Part shown: positions 9,129 through 20,056 of the stretch, in pieces
How the letters are laid out: every line of letters starts with the position of its first letter
Numbering within the stretch: position 1 is the stretch's first letter
The notes under the pieces: model-generated
The model's database searches: none
Seen by the model: the letters and a program-made list of their open reading frames with translations, nothing else
What the model was told of the DNA's origin: nothing
DNA from: Tranzscheliella williamsii
Lineage: Eukaryota; Basidiomycota; Ustilaginomycetes; Ustilaginales; Ustilaginaceae
Assembly (NCBI GenBank): GCA_023212725.1
Contig: JALBYF010000074.1
Location: 1-64,000 of the forward strand
DNA: 64,000 nucleotides
Direction: 5' to 3'
Position numbers and translations under genes: made by a program

Positions 9129-11381
9129 ATGGCGCCTACCATCCCCACTTCTCAGTCACGGTCACGCTTGCCAACAACGTGGTGGAGACAAGATCCGGCT
9201 GATGCAGACGTGCCATCACTGCATCGTGCGGTGCCTAGACCACTAGGGTCCTCCAAGGGGCTTGTCTCCCAGCCCCTCCGTCGACGCTCGTCATCTTCGT
9301 CCGACGAATATGGTACGGTGCGCACTCGCTCCGATCACAGTCCGCCTTACGACACTTTCGCACATCGACGCAAGACGCGACTCAGCGACCTTACCTTTGT
9401 CGATCCAGATGACTTCCATTTTTCCAGGATCGATGCCAGCAATTGCGTTGGCAGCCATTCCAGTGAAGTTGTCAAGGGCGGGTTTGTCGACGAGGATACA
9501 ACATACGCAAGTCACAACTTTGAGGCAGCGCAAGTTGACTCAGCTTATGAGGATTTCGGCCATGATGATGATGTGCTCGCTGCACAAATGGACCGTTTAA
9601 TGGCCAACACCTTGGAAGCGCTGGAGATCTCTAATCAGCTTGCTCTAGACACCCTTTCGTGTAGAACCAAGCTTGCTCAATTGCATGCTATAGAAGCTGC
9701 GCTCGATGTACAACAAGATACACGAGAAGCTTCCCTACGGCGGCAGATCCAGATGGTCGACGACATGTCGCAGTTCGTCTCTGATAAATCGACCCAGCTC
9801 CAGCGTCTGCTTGCGCCTTTGTCGTACATAGAATCGACCAGCCTATCCCAACAGGCTGCCTCAATGTCCTCAAACAAATTCGAACCGCAAAGTGCTGTCA
9901 CTGGGATCGTTCAAGCTTTGGACCGGGACGCTACCATTGGCAAAACGGCTGCTAGACGGCTTGAGAAGATGCTCCAGAATTCAGCGTCACCTTCTTCGGC
10001 CTCTAGTCCAACCTCTCAACATGGTACCAGAGTTGTGACACGACGAGCCTTTTCTATCTCCAACCTGAGCTTTGCTCAACACTCGATCCAAGAAGAGGAA
10101 CAGTCAGCGCCAGCTTCCGGAACGCCGTCCCATGCCCAGACGTCACTTGCACCATCGTCGAGGATGGATCTCGCCGCTCCAGGCAAAGCCAAGAGCTCTA
10201 CTACTACTTCGACGTTTGCTCCCTCGAGCAAGCGCTCGCTCAGCCACGACATCCGCGGCGGTATGCTTACATCCCGTCTGGCGGGCGGCACTTTTGCCCC
10301 AGCGGCCTCAGACGCTGTAGCCTCGCCTTCTTTCTCTACGATTTCTCATTCACCGCTTCCGCGGAATCCTATTGCGGATTCAGCCTCTCGGCCGTCATTG
10401 ATGGCCAAGCTCCGTGACGGCACAAGTGTAACTGCTTCGTCTGCCGACGGGTCCACGCAGGCCGCTAGTGTCGCAGCGGCTGTTACTGAGGACGAACAAC
10501 CTGCGCCACAGATCAGTTCTTCGTCCCAATTGCCTTTAGGCAGCAGGAGTAGCAGTAGCGCCGAGTCCACCCTAGCAGCCTTGCTAGGGATGCCGTCTAG
10601 CGCGCCTCCTTCGTCCAGGGCGGATTCGCCGTCGGACTCATCTTACTTTGACAGCACGCTGGAAGACTCGATCAACTCTACTTCGCCGCCAACACCGGGC
10701 AGCATGCATGCAATCAGTGATCTACTCTCCAGGCCGATGAGCCTTTCCAAAGCCCCCGTTGCGCCAACATCGCCGATGGTGTTGACAACAACCCCAAGCC
10801 AGACAGCAGTAGTGCACCCTGGTATTGGTTCGAGACGCTCGTCGATCATGCAGTCCCCGCTTTCCAGCTCGCGGGCATCCTTCTCCCTCTCGGACAGCGA
10901 TCGAACAGCCCATCTGTCTGGCCTTTCACAGCTGCGAGCTGAGCCTGTCACATGGTCCCCGCAAGCCGACGTCAGGGGTGGGGAGCGCAGCCCCTCGGCT
11001 TCGGCAGGCGCTAACAGCGGAAGCGCCATGCAAGCCTTACAAAAGCTGAGCGCACAATCCGCTGCCAAAATCACCGGCCCTGCCAGCAACAATGACGAAG
11101 GTGGCAGCTGGTATAGTGGCCCCAAGCGTGTTTCGCTTGGGCTGGGCCTTCCCAACTTTTCCGGACTGAGACCCACGACAAGCAGGATACTTTCCTCTGC
11201 TGGCCCATCCTCACCTACAGTAGATGAGGGTGCAGCACACCCGGACGTGTTGGTCGAGGCTACGCCTACTACTCCAAAACAGGACCTCGCCGGCGTTCCA
11301 TCGGCCTCTCGTCTCGCAAGCGGGTGGAAATCCTGGACATCCTGGAGCGCATCTCCCTCTACTGCTGTCACGACAGAGTAG
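9129..11381 (+). CDS. Serine-rich protein with central coiled coil, unknown function
   Basis: A 750-residue intronless protein that I do not recognise. Residues about 1-140 are basic and then acidic with SSSSSDE-type phosphorylation-like tracts. A helical segment at about 148-260, beginning LAAQMDRLMANTLEAL, has the heptad pattern of a coiled coil and is the only part that looks folded; it is the best candidate for a partner-binding region. The remaining 480 residues are low-complexity Ser/Ala/Pro/Thr with scattered Arg-Arg-x-Ser sites, which suggests a disordered scaffold. A short basic/hydrophobic block near the C terminus (KRVSLGLGLPNFSGLRP) stands out as more conserved-looking. No signal peptide or membrane segment is visible. 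The ATG follows an in-frame upstream stop. Confidence 0.75.
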   Translation: MAPTIPTSQSRSRLPTTWWRQDPADADVPSLHRAVPRPLGSSKGLVSQPLRRRSSSSSDEYGTVRTRSDHSPPYDTFAHRRKTRLSDLTFVDPDDFHFSRIDASNCVGSHSSEVVKGGFVDEDTTYASHNFEAAQVDSAYEDFGHDDDVLAAQMDRLMANTLEALEISNQLALDTLSCRTKLAQLHAIEAALDVQQDTREASLRRQIQMVDDMSQFVSDKSTQLQRLLAPLSYIESTSLSQQAASMSSNKFEPQSAVTGIVQALDRDATIGKTAARRLEKMLQNSASPSSASSPTSQHGTRVVTRRAFSISNLSFAQHSIQEEEQSAPASGTPSHAQTSLAPSSRMDLAAPGKAKSSTTTSTFAPSSKRSLSHDIRGGMLTSRLAGGTFAPAASDAVASPSFSTISHSPLPRNPIADSASRPSLMAKLRDGTSVTASSADGSTQAASVAAAVTEDEQPAPQISSSSQLPLGSRSSSSAESTLAALLGMPSSAPPSSRADSPSDSSYFDSTLEDSINSTSPPTPGSMHAISDLLSRPMSLSKAPVAPTSPMVLTTTPSQTAVVHPGIGSRRSSIMQSPLSSSRASFSLSDSDRTAHLSGLSQLRAEPVTWSPQADVRGGERSPSASAGANSGSAMQALQKLSAQSAAKITGPASNNDEGGSWYSGPKRVSLGLGLPNFSGLRPTTSRILSSAGPSSPTVDEGAAHPDVLVEATPTTPKQDLAGVPSASRLASGWKSWTSWSASPSTAVTTE

Positions 11382-12026
11382 CAGCAATAACCTACTCAGC
11401 CCTCGAAAACGGCATCTTCCAAATGGACGTGGCTCGCCCTCCCTCTTCTGATTCTCTTCTACGCCAATTGTTGCCTAGATAGCGCTCGACCATGACGACG
11501 ATGATACCTGGCTCGCACTTACTGTGCGGCCATTCGAGGTGCCCACGACATTCCTTCCACTGTCTTTCTCTGTACTGTATATCCTTGTATTTCTACACAG
11601 CAGCTTTTGCCATCGTCCAAGCCCAACAGTCCCAATCTTTGACTCTGTGAACCTGTCCATGGTTATAACAAGCAACGTGGGGGTAGCGACGGTGACCAGC
11701 ATGGCGGAACATATTCGGCTTGTTAGATTTAGCTCGGCGCGGCGCCTCTGCCTCTCCGCATCTTACTCCCATTTATTCGTGCTTGCTACATGCTGCTGAC
11801 CGTCCGCATCTCTCCATCCTTGCTCCTCGACACAATGGCTACAACAAGCGCTGGCGGGTAGAACAGAGGCAGGTCTGTTCACTTTTGCTGCTGCGCGATA
11901 GCTGCGAGACGCGGGCTGCCCGGGGACGCAAGTTGGCTAGGGATCATTGGTACTACCGGGCACGGACTTGCTGGCGCTGGGCTCAACCCGGGACGTTGGT
12001 GTGCTGTGTAGGATTTGCGAGGAAAG
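11382..12026. other. Intergenic between serine-rich and TBC genes
   Basis: Nothing recognised. CT-rich blocks at 11540-11640 and 11720-11830 are typical of fungal promoters. Confidence 0.5.
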
Positions 12027-13778
12027 ATGAGCTCGGCTACGGTGGAGGAGTACGTGGAGGTGCTGAATGCGGAGCAGCATGTGGATCTGCAGAAGCTGCG
12101 GGACTATGCGCGGCACGGGGTGCGGGCGGAGGTGCGGGGCGAGGTGTGGCTGTATCTGCTGGGGGTGCTGTCGGACGACAAGGGCCAGGAGATGACGTCG
12201 GTGCGGAGCAAGTACCTGGCGTACGAGGCGATTGACAAGCACAACCCGGCGCTCGAGAAGCGCATCCGTAGTGAGTGCTCGCGCTACTACCAGAAGCGGC
12301 TTGGTGCGCGCCCGCCGCCCGGCCGCTCGCTCATCCGCAGCTCCAAGAGCGTGCCCGTCCGGAAGCCAGGTGGCCTCGCCACCACCGCCTCCATCAACAG
12401 AGACTACCCCAGCGATAGCGCGAGCAGCACGCAGGCCATGGCCTCCACCGGGCCCGCAGGCTCCTCCGCCGCTCTGGCCGCCGCATCCAGCACCTCGGCC
12501 ATGGCGGCTGCAATGGCAACCCTGCTCGGCTCCGACCGCGGCCCGAACCGCGTCAACGACGGCCGCATCCATGCTCTCGGCGGCATTATCGGCGAAAGCG
12601 GCGTCACGGCAGCGATGGATGCAGACGACCCAGAGGCCGCAGCAGCACAGGAGCTGAAGCGGTTCGGGCGGAGCGTTGAAAACATCATCTGTGCTTTTAT
12701 GAACCGTTGCGCAACAGCTAGCCTCGCCCATCAACAAGGCGGACGGGAGGATGGGTCGGCTGCTGCACCGAGCGCAGCCGCTTCTTCTACTTCGACCAAC
12801 CACGGGGCCGGTGCGAAGGAGCACTCGGCAAGGGGCAATAACAGGACAGAAGACGGCGGCAGTCCTGGCGATGAAGAGGCACTAGACGATCCATTTCGAC
12901 GAAGCAACACGAGCCAAAGCCAAGGGACGCAGGAGCGAGGGTCGTCCTCATCGCACGGGGTGCGGTCGGGCAGCATTTTGCGGCACGGGCATGCGAATGG
13001 GGGGACGAGCTCACGGGCGAGGTCGCGTGCGGGCTCGCTGAGCGGGGCGAACGGGGCGGACGCTACGCTTGGGCAGGGGTCGGAGCGGGGCGGGCTGACC
13101 GAGACGGTGCGCGCGCGGATGCCGCGAGACTACGAGTGGGAGCCGCAGCTGGCGTCGACACCGTCGGGGTCGATCGCGGATTTCCACCCGGCGTTGGTCT
13201 ACCTCTGCGCGCCGTTCGTGCAGTGCGTGCGCGTCGAAGCGGGCATGTACTTTGCCTTTGAACGGCTGATGACACTCATGGCGCAGCATAGCGCGCGCAA
13301 CCCGCTGCCGCGCCAGGTGGCCACGTTCCTCACCCTCTTCCGCACCTCGCTCCCCGAGCTGCACGCCTACTTTGAGGAGGAAGAGGTCGACATCATCGGC
13401 TTCGCCACCAACTGGCTCCAGCATCTCCTCGCCGGCGAGCTCCGCATCGAAGATCTCATGCGCCTCTGGGACACCTACTTTGCCATGGCCGACTTCCTCG
13501 ACCTCCACCTCTACGTCTGCATCGCCATCCTCACCAACTGCAAGGACTCGCTCGAGGAACTCGACCGCTCCGAGACAAAAAGCATGCTTTACAGCCTGCC
13601 GCCTCTCGACATTGACAGGGTAAGTACCAACCCCCGCACGCCATTACCTGCGAGGCCAGACCAGCTGACCATCCTCGCACATGCGCAACTGACCCATGCC
13701 GGCCCCCATCAGATCATTAACGAGGCCATCAACATTCGTCTCAGCCACCAGCAGTCGCAACGCACCGAGGAGGAGTAG
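12027..13778 (+). CDS. TBC (Rab-GAP-like) domain protein with large internal insertion
   Basis: Exons 12027-13619 and 13713-13778 (552 aa). The intron is GTAAGT...ATCAG, 93 nt, and is itself open in frame. TBC domains normally stimulate GTP hydrolysis on Rab GTPases. The N-terminal block, HGVRAEVRGEVWLYLLGVLS (about 30-50), is the start of a TBC domain. The second half begins about residue 385 with ALVYLCAPFVQCV and runs through FERLMTLM, FATNWLQHLLAGELRIEDLM, RLWDTYFA to the end. Between them lie about 280 residues of Ser/Ala/Gly-rich disordered sequence. The usual catalytic arginine (IxxDxxR) and glutamine (YxQG) finger motifs are not apparent, so GAP activity is doubtful. The nearest Rab substrate cannot be guessed. 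Confidence 0.85.
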   Translation: MSSATVEEYVEVLNAEQHVDLQKLRDYARHGVRAEVRGEVWLYLLGVLSDDKGQEMTSVRSKYLAYEAIDKHNPALEKRIRSECSRYYQKRLGARPPPGRSLIRSSKSVPVRKPGGLATTASINRDYPSDSASSTQAMASTGPAGSSAALAAASSTSAMAAAMATLLGSDRGPNRVNDGRIHALGGIIGESGVTAAMDADDPEAAAAQELKRFGRSVENIICAFMNRCATASLAHQQGGREDGSAAAPSAAASSTSTNHGAGAKEHSARGNNRTEDGGSPGDEEALDDPFRRSNTSQSQGTQERGSSSSHGVRSGSILRHGHANGGTSSRARSRAGSLSGANGADATLGQGSERGGLTETVRARMPRDYEWEPQLASTPSGSIADFHPALVYLCAPFVQCVRVEAGMYFAFERLMTLMAQHSARNPLPRQVATFLTLFRTSLPELHAYFEEEEVDIIGFATNWLQHLLAGELRIEDLMRLWDTYFAMADFLDLHLYVCIAILTNCKDSLEELDRSETKSMLYSLPPLDIDRVSTNPRTPLPARPDQLTILAHAQLTHAGPHQIINEAINIRLSHQQSQRTEEE

Positions 13779-15443
13779 CCTATCCCCACACGAACCTGCT
13801 TCTCAACACTCAACTGCCATGTTCTTGCTGCGGAGTGATCACCCGATTCCAGTGCGCTGTTCTTTGGCGCTGGGCCACGGCGGCCTACGGTAATTCTGTT
13901 AGATCGATAACCGCTGTGTCTGTTAGATCGGAACTCAGCTGTTTTGCGTGCACGGCAGCCCACACGGTGGAGCCAGGCTTGCTTCGGGTTGGCTGCATGC
14001 CGGGTGCGGGCCATAGCAGGGCAGGATCGGGTGGCAGGGCCGCGTTGGCCAAGCGTGGGCGGGGTTGGCGCGGCGGTGACGGTGGCCTGGGCGGGTGAGG
14101 CTGTGCTGCGTTTCCGATTCTCACAAGCATCGCGCCGCGTGTTGGGCAAGCCGAGCAGCGCCGCAGTTGCGAATTGGTTACGGGCTGCAGACGCCAGCTC
14201 GACACGCAATACCGAAGCGCATCCGCGAAACCCGTCCGGCACGGGGCACAGCCAGCATTTTCCCCAGCCCAATGAGGTCCAGCGCCGTCCACTTCGGAAC
14301 ATTTCCATCGCTGCTGTTGTGAACTGCATGGTAGATCCATGCTCCAAGAATCCGAGCCTGCCCTCGCGCTGGACTAGTGCGTCGGATTGACGTAGCGCAA
14401 CCGATGCGCTGACTGCGTAGAAAATACAAACAAGCAACAGAGCGTCCAGACCGGCAGCGCGCATACTGTCTATCGCCTCACCGCTTGCGTACGGTGAGCC
14501 CTCCGAGTCGTATTATTCTTTCATACCTTGGGGCCATGAGCCTACGCCATCGGCCGTGCGAAAGGTTAACAACATGCTGCAATGGCTTCAAAGTTAGTTA
14601 CGCGAGAGCGAAACTCGTGAAATCCCGCTCGCGGCAGAAATGTAAATGGGGATTTGGTATGCCCAGCTGCAGGTCTGCATGTCAGACGCTCTCAATTGTG
14701 AATAGGGCGGCAGTGGCAGTGGCATACATGCTCCCTCTACCGTTTGACATACCAACTGCCCCATCCTCTCCCGGCTGCACTTCCATCTGGCTCCACCACG
14801 CCAAAGCTTCCTTGCTCCTTCTCACCACCACCACGTTTCTACAACAAATCGCTGCTAGCTCGGGATCCCCGACTGCGAGAAAGTGCCTGTTGGAGTTGCG
14901 TAAGGATCTCACCATCGGATACGCGCGCCGGCGACGTAACGCGGGTCCCTCCTCCCGCACAAGCGCGTACCTAGCGCACTCAGCTTGACAACCGCCAGAA
15001 CCCGGCTTGGCCAAATAGGCTCGATTGAATTGCTCAAATGAGCCACGATTCATATGCAGGAAAGCCCAAGGCGGGTCGCCAGCAAGGATATCAACTCCAT
15101 GTAAGTATTACACCCACCATCATATTGCTTCATTTCTGGCACACACTCTTTCATAGTCACAGCCGCTGCTGCCCTACCATCGTGCAGTCCCCGTCGGCCC
15201 GGCAGCGTTGAAGCAGGCAGCGCAAGCTACCACTAGCGACGCTTGGCGGCTGCTCGGTCCTCCTTGTCAGACCATGACCTGCCCCAATGTTGCCCTTCCA
15301 GCAGCATTTCGCCGTCCAGCGTTACTCATCTCGGTTCGTTTGCTTATACTCTCCTTTTCATTTCCATTCCTCTCCATCACCATTCTCCCGGATGGCCGTT
15401 CCACGCATACACATGGACAACTTCCCCCGCCACCTTCTTGTAT
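13779..15443. other. Intergenic, promoter of chitin synthase
   Basis: No supported gene in 1.66 kb. TGTTAGATCG occurs twice near 13897-13927. An antisense frame at 13709-14464 starts with a signal-peptide-like segment but overlaps the TBC gene's last exon and has no family resemblance. The stretch 15300-15440 is strongly CT-rich and probably the leader of the next gene. Confidence 0.45.
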
Positions 15444-18206
15444 ATGCTGCCCGAACTCTCGCGGACGCCGTCCCCTCCTCCGGTGCATGACGGTGCTGAT
15501 CTACATGCCGCGCTCATCTTGTCCACATCTCAGGATGATCCGCTGAGGCAGGCCTCTGTCCCTTACACTGACTCGGGAGCCGCCTACGGTAGTTCTGCCA
15601 GCTTGCATCCGGACAATCCCTTCTATTCTGCCGAAAACCCGAGCTACCAAACACTCAATGCCGGCACATCGGATGCCCATGGCAGCTACACCTATGACGA
15701 TGACAGCAAGCTCCCCCTCCATGAAGCTGAAGATAAGTTCGGATATCCACAGCCGCTCCAGAGCTCCTATAATCTCTCCCAGCATGGCTCCATGCCCACC
15801 GCCGCTCCTTACGGTGGCCCCTCTTCCTACTCCTCTGACCTCGGTCCCGAAGACAGTGCCAGTCAGGTGGCATGGGCAAAGCGTCAGCAGGTCCCCAAAC
15901 GTGGTCTCACAAAGAAGGTGAAGCTCACCCGAGGCCACTGGATCGTCGACCATCCCGTTCCTACCGCCATCAAGAATTCCATCGAGCCCAAGTGGGCGCA
16001 AGCAAGTCGCACCCAGGAGTTCTCTCATATGCGCTACACTGCAGCCACATGCGATCCTGATGAATTCACAGTCGAGAACGGATGGAGTCTCCGCACCTCA
16101 ACCCAATATGGCCGCGACACGGAGCTTCTCATAGCCATCACTTACTACAATGAAGATCGAATTCTGCTGGCTAGAACCCTGCATGGCGTCATGCTCAACA
16201 TTCGCGACATTTGCAAGAGCAAGGCCTCCAAATTCTGGCGACGGAGCGCAGAAGAAGGCCGTCCTGGCTGGCAGCGCATCGTAGTCAGTCTCATTTTTGA
16301 TGGTATCGACCCTTGCGACAAGGAGGTCCTCGACCTCCTCGCCACCGTCGGTGTATATCAGGATGGCGTTATGAAGCGCAAGGTCGATGGCAAGGAGACC
16401 GTAGCTCATCTCTTCGAGTATACTACCCAGCTTTCCGTCGATCCCACCCCCGCGCTGATTCAGCCCCACGGCGATGACGCCTCGAATCTAGTGCCCGTCC
16501 AGATGATTTTCTGCCTGAAGCAGAAGAACAGCAAAAAGATCAACAGCCATCGCTGGCTCTTCAACGCCCTCGGACGCCATTTGCAGCCCGAACTATGCGT
16601 TCTGATCGATGCCGGTACCAAGCCTGGCCACAAGTCCCTTTACTACCTCTGGGAGGCTTTCTACAATAACGCCAACCTTGGAGGCGCATGTGGAGAGATT
16701 CACGCCATGATCAAAAACGGTAGGAAGCTAATCAATCCTCTGGTCGCCGCTCAGAACTTTGAGTACAAGATGTCCAACATTCTTGATAAACCGCTCGAGT
16801 CGACGTTTGGATATGTCAGCGTACTTCCCGGTGCCTTCAGTGCCTACCGATACCGCGCCATCCAAGGCCGACCATTGCAACAGTACTTTCACGGAGATCA
16901 TACCATGGCCGACCGCCTTGGCAAAAAGGGCCTTCATGGGATGGACATTTTCACCAAAAACATGTTCTTGGCCGAAGACCGAATTCTTTGCTTCGAGCTG
17001 GTCGCCAAAGCTGGCAATAAGTGGACCCTGACCTATGTCAAACCTTCCAAAGGTGAAACGGACGTACCAGAGGGCGCAGCGGAGCTCATCTCGCAGCGCC
17101 GAAGATGGCTCAACGGATCGTTTGCCGCCTCGATTTACTCACTGGTCCACTTTTTCCGCATCTACAAGTCCAACCACGGCATCATTCGGCTCTTCTTCTT
17201 CCATCTGCAAGCGCTTTACAACACCTTTGTACTCATCTTCTCCTGGTTTGCGCTGGCCAATCTCTGGCTGACGTTTTCCATCATTATCGAATTCCTGCCC
17301 AATGAACTGCTCAAGAATCAATCGCAGACGGTTTTGGTGGTTTTCCACTGGATCAACCAAGCTGCCAAATGGATCTACGTCTTCTTCCTCGGTCTGCAGT
17401 TCGTTCTCGCTCTTGGCAATCGTCCGAAAGGTGAAAAACCGACCTACATTGTCTCTTTCATCGTCTTTGGCGTCTTGGGTCTCTACCTCATCTTTACATC
17501 GCTGTGGCTGACAGTCAATGCGCTGAGGAAAGTCAAAGTCTCGGGAGACATTTTGCACGCCCTCTTCAACGAAACGACCGGAGTGCTGATCGCAGCGCTG
17601 GCGGCGACGTTCGGTATATATCTAATAGCCTCTCTCCTCTATGCCGACCCGTGGCATATGTTGACCTCGTTTCCGCAGTACATGGTCATTGCGCCGTCGT
17701 TCATCAACATCCTCAACGTTTATGCCTTCTGCAATCTGCATGACGTGAGCTGGGGCACCAAGGGATCGGACAAGGCGGACGCTCTCCCGTCTGTTGACAC
17801 GAAAAAGGACAAAAATAATGAGCCGGGCACGGTGGAGGAGATCGAACGTCACCAGGACGACATTGACGAGCATTTCAAAGCGGTGGTCTCGCGCGCTGTT
17901 GCGCCGTTCAATCCGGAAGAGACGATCGAGAGACCGACGATGGACGACAGCAACAAGACGTTCCGAACGCGCTTGGTGGCATTCTGGCTGCTCACCAATG
18001 GCGCCCTGACAGTAGCCATTGAAAATGTCAACGGCACCAACTCTGGCCTCACAGAGACACAGATCGAAACCGAGCAGAACAACAAGCAGTCGACTTACTT
18101 TAAGATTATCCTCTGGGCCACATTCGGGCTCTCCTTGTTCCGATTCGTGGGATGTCTCATCTACTGGCTGAAAAGGAACACCACCCGATGCTTTCGAAAG
18201 ACTTAG
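15444..18206 (+). CDS. Chitin synthase, class I-III (division 1)
   Basis: Membrane GT2 enzyme that polymerises UDP-GlcNAc into cell-wall chitin. The 920-residue intronless protein has a disordered N-terminal region (1-150), then the chitin synthase N-terminal domain ([17 protein letters not shown]) and the catalytic core. Visible signatures are [18 protein letters not shown] (about 233), [40 protein letters not shown], the acceptor-site [10 protein letters not shown] (about 510) and the product-binding [10 protein letters not shown] (about 550). Multiple membrane segments follow from about 575, with further ones near the C terminus. The frame extends upstream only through a TTG, so the first ATG at 15444 was taken. 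Exact class within division 1 is not resolved here. Confidence 0.95.
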   Translation: MLPELSRTPSPPPVHDGADLHAALILSTSQDDPLRQASVPYTDSGAAYGSSASLHPDNPFYSAENPSYQTLNAGTSDAHGSYTYDDDSKLPLHEAEDKFGYPQPLQSSYNLSQHGSMPTAAPYGGPSSYSSDLGPEDSASQVAWAKRQQVPKRGLTKKVKLTRGHWIVDHPVPTAIKNSIEPKWAQASRTQEFSHMRYTAATCDPDEFTVENGWSLRTSTQYGRDTELLIAITYYNEDRILLARTLHGVMLNIRDICKSKASKFWRRSAEEGRPGWQRIVVSLIFDGIDPCDKEVLDLLATVGVYQDGVMKRKVDGKETVAHLFEYTTQLSVDPTPALIQPHGDDASNLVPVQMIFCLKQKNSKKINSHRWLFNALGRHLQPELCVLIDAGTKPGHKSLYYLWEAFYNNANLGGACGEIHAMIKNGRKLINPLVAAQNFEYKMSNILDKPLESTFGYVSVLPGAFSAYRYRAIQGRPLQQYFHGDHTMADRLGKKGLHGMDIFTKNMFLAEDRILCFELVAKAGNKWTLTYVKPSKGETDVPEGAAELISQRRRWLNGSFAASIYSLVHFFRIYKSNHGIIRLFFFHLQALYNTFVLIFSWFALANLWLTFSIIIEFLPNELLKNQSQTVLVVFHWINQAAKWIYVFFLGLQFVLALGNRPKGEKPTYIVSFIVFGVLGLYLIFTSLWLTVNALRKVKVSGDILHALFNETTGVLIAALAATFGIYLIASLLYADPWHMLTSFPQYMVIAPSFINILNVYAFCNLHDVSWGTKGSDKADALPSVDTKKDKNNEPGTVEEIERHQDDIDEHFKAVVSRAVAPFNPEETIERPTMDDSNKTFRTRLVAFWLLTNGALTVAIENVNGTNSGLTETQIETEQNNKQSTYFKIILWATFGLSLFRFVGCLIYWLKRNTTRCFRKT

Positions 18207-18934
18207 ACGCCCGAGCGGCCTTACTCCTAGCCTCGGGCCGTTTCCGTCGATACGGCGCTGCTATGTAGCCCACGGCAAGTTCCATGTTCCTCGCTAGGAT
18301 CGGTCTTTTTGGCCGTAAGCCCCCATCATATCGGATACCTAAGGAGCTACGAGTGCGTCGCGCACGCGCCCCCCCACCGTCGTTGTTTCACTCCCCTTCT
18401 ACCTCCTTCTCCCTACTGGACAATTTGCAACAGCGATTTCGATGGATGCTTCTCCCAGACCGTCGCCTGTAGTACATGAACCATCGTGGGTAGGGGGAGC
18501 GAACGGTTGATGGTACCCGTATGTGAGGTCGGATTATAACCGTTGTGGGGATACAAGCACGGCCCTGTCGGAACGCTAATAACGCAAGGCTGGCGCGCGA
18601 GCACGCCAACCCGCATTGCACCCTCTAAGGTTTCTAATTTCCGGTTAAGGCTCATAGAAAGATACGCAGCAGTACTGAGTAGAATGTGGATGCACGGGCA
18701 CCTTAAAGCTGGACTGGCGTTGTTGTGCGTTGCCGTCTGCCATCCATCCTTCCATCTTCTCCGCCAGGCACGCCGCAACCAAGTACTTTTGCTACGAGCA
18801 CGCTCGGCGCACGCTTGCTTGCGCTTACCATTATTCCTTTGACACTCGGTGCACGGTTGCACCGTGGCTGCGCCCGCTTTGCTGTTTCGCACCGCTCTGG
18901 GGGAGTTTGGCTGCGCGGACGGCTGTTTGGGTGG
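18207..18934. other. Intergenic before aldo/keto reductase
   Basis: No gene recognised. The frame of the next gene is open to 18725 but without ATG; the upstream part encodes a basic, hydrophobic stretch that could be leader sequence only. Confidence 0.45.
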
Positions 18935-20056
18935 ATGAGAATGGCGTCGTCGTCGTCGCAAGCGGACGCGCGCGGGGGTGGGGTGGCGTCGGCGGGGCTG
19001 TTTCCCGTGTCGCGCTCGCGGATGCCGACGATGCCGAAGTTGCTGTACGGCACGGCGTGGAAGGGCGATTACACAGCAGATCTGGTCATCCTGGCGCTGA
19101 CGCACGGCTTCAAGGGCATCGACACAGCGGCACAGCGCAAGCACTACCGCGAGGACCACGTCGGCCAAGCACTGCAGACGGCCACCGAGGAGATGGACGT
19201 GAAGCGCGAGGAGCTGTGGGTGCAGACCAAATTCACACCGCGCTCCGGCCAGGACTGGTCACAGCCGCAGCACGTCGCCTTCCGCCAGGACGAGCCGGTG
19301 GAGGTGCAGGTCAAGAAGAGCTTTGCCGCCTCGCTGCGCAACCTGCATCCGTGGCTTACCTTTGAGCCGCTCCAGCACGTCCAGTCACAGATCGAGAGCC
19401 GAGCGGAGGCAGCGGCGTCCGCCACCACCGACGCCGACACCGAGGCAGGCATCGAGTACGGCGACAAGAACGGCGAGGCGTACATAGACAGCTATGTGCT
19501 GCACTCGCCGCTGACCACGCTGGAGAGGACGCTCAAGGTCTGGGCCACCATGGAGACGTTCGTCGAGATGGGCCTGGTCAAGCAGATCGGCATCTCGAAC
19601 GTCTACGACCCCGAGATCTTCCAGGCGATAGCGCGCACCACGCGCATCCGCCCCTCGGTGGTCCAGAACCGCTGGCACCACACCACTGGCCACGACGTCG
19701 CGCTTCTCTCCCTGCTCAGCCCCGCGCTCTCGCCGAACGACTTTGACAAAGATACCAGCGAGGACAGCGGCGTAGTCTACCAGCCATTCTGGGCACTCAC
19801 CGGCAATCCGAACCTGCTCTCGTCGGTAGAGGTGCAGGACATCGCGATCCAGAAGGGATGGACACCGCAGCAGACGGTCTACTCGTTCCTGGCAATGGGC
19901 ATGAACATCCCTGGCCTCCGCGTCGCCGTCCTCTCGGGAACAACCAACGAAGAACACATGATGCAGGCCGTTGCAGCCGTCGCCGCCGCCGACAACAAGG
20001 AGACTTGGTCCGCAGACCAGCTCGACAGAATACGCAGGGTGGTCTATGGCGAGTAG
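18935..20056 (+). CDS. Aldo/keto reductase family oxidoreductase
   Basis: NAD(P)H-dependent carbonyl reductase of 373 aa on an (alpha/beta)8 barrel. The catalytic tetrad can be placed: Asp in HGFKGIDTAAQ (about 63), Tyr in RKHYREDHVGQAL (about 71), Lys in LWVQTKFTP (about 98) and His in DSYVLHSPL. NADPH-side signatures GLVKQIGISNVYD and VVQNRWHH follow. Between the Lys and His strands sits an unusual insertion of about 35 residues rich in Ala, Thr, Asp and Glu (around ESRAEAAASATTDADTEAG). The first ATG (18935) is followed by a second two codons later; both lie ahead of the conserved MPKLLYGTAWKGD. Substrate is unknown. The gene has no obvious partner nearby. Confidence 0.9.
   Translation: MRMASSSSQADARGGGVASAGLFPVSRSRMPTMPKLLYGTAWKGDYTADLVILALTHGFKGIDTAAQRKHYREDHVGQALQTATEEMDVKREELWVQTKFTPRSGQDWSQPQHVAFRQDEPVEVQVKKSFAASLRNLHPWLTFEPLQHVQSQIESRAEAAASATTDADTEAGIEYGDKNGEAYIDSYVLHSPLTTLERTLKVWATMETFVEMGLVKQIGISNVYDPEIFQAIARTTRIRPSVVQNRWHHTTGHDVALLSLLSPALSPNDFDKDTSEDSGVVYQPFWALTGNPNLLSSVEVQDIAIQKGWTPQQTVYSFLAMGMNIPGLRVAVLSGTTNEEHMMQAVAAVAAADNKETWSADQLDRIRRVVYGE

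Noticed and set aside
11937..12824. 295-codon frame antisense to the TBC gene
   Set aside because: Gly/Ala/Arg-rich shadow of the disordered insertion.
13709..14464. Minus-strand frame with a signal-peptide-like start (MRAAGLDALLLVCIFYAVSA)
   Set aside because: It overlaps the last TBC exon, and the remainder is compositionally random with no conserved pattern.
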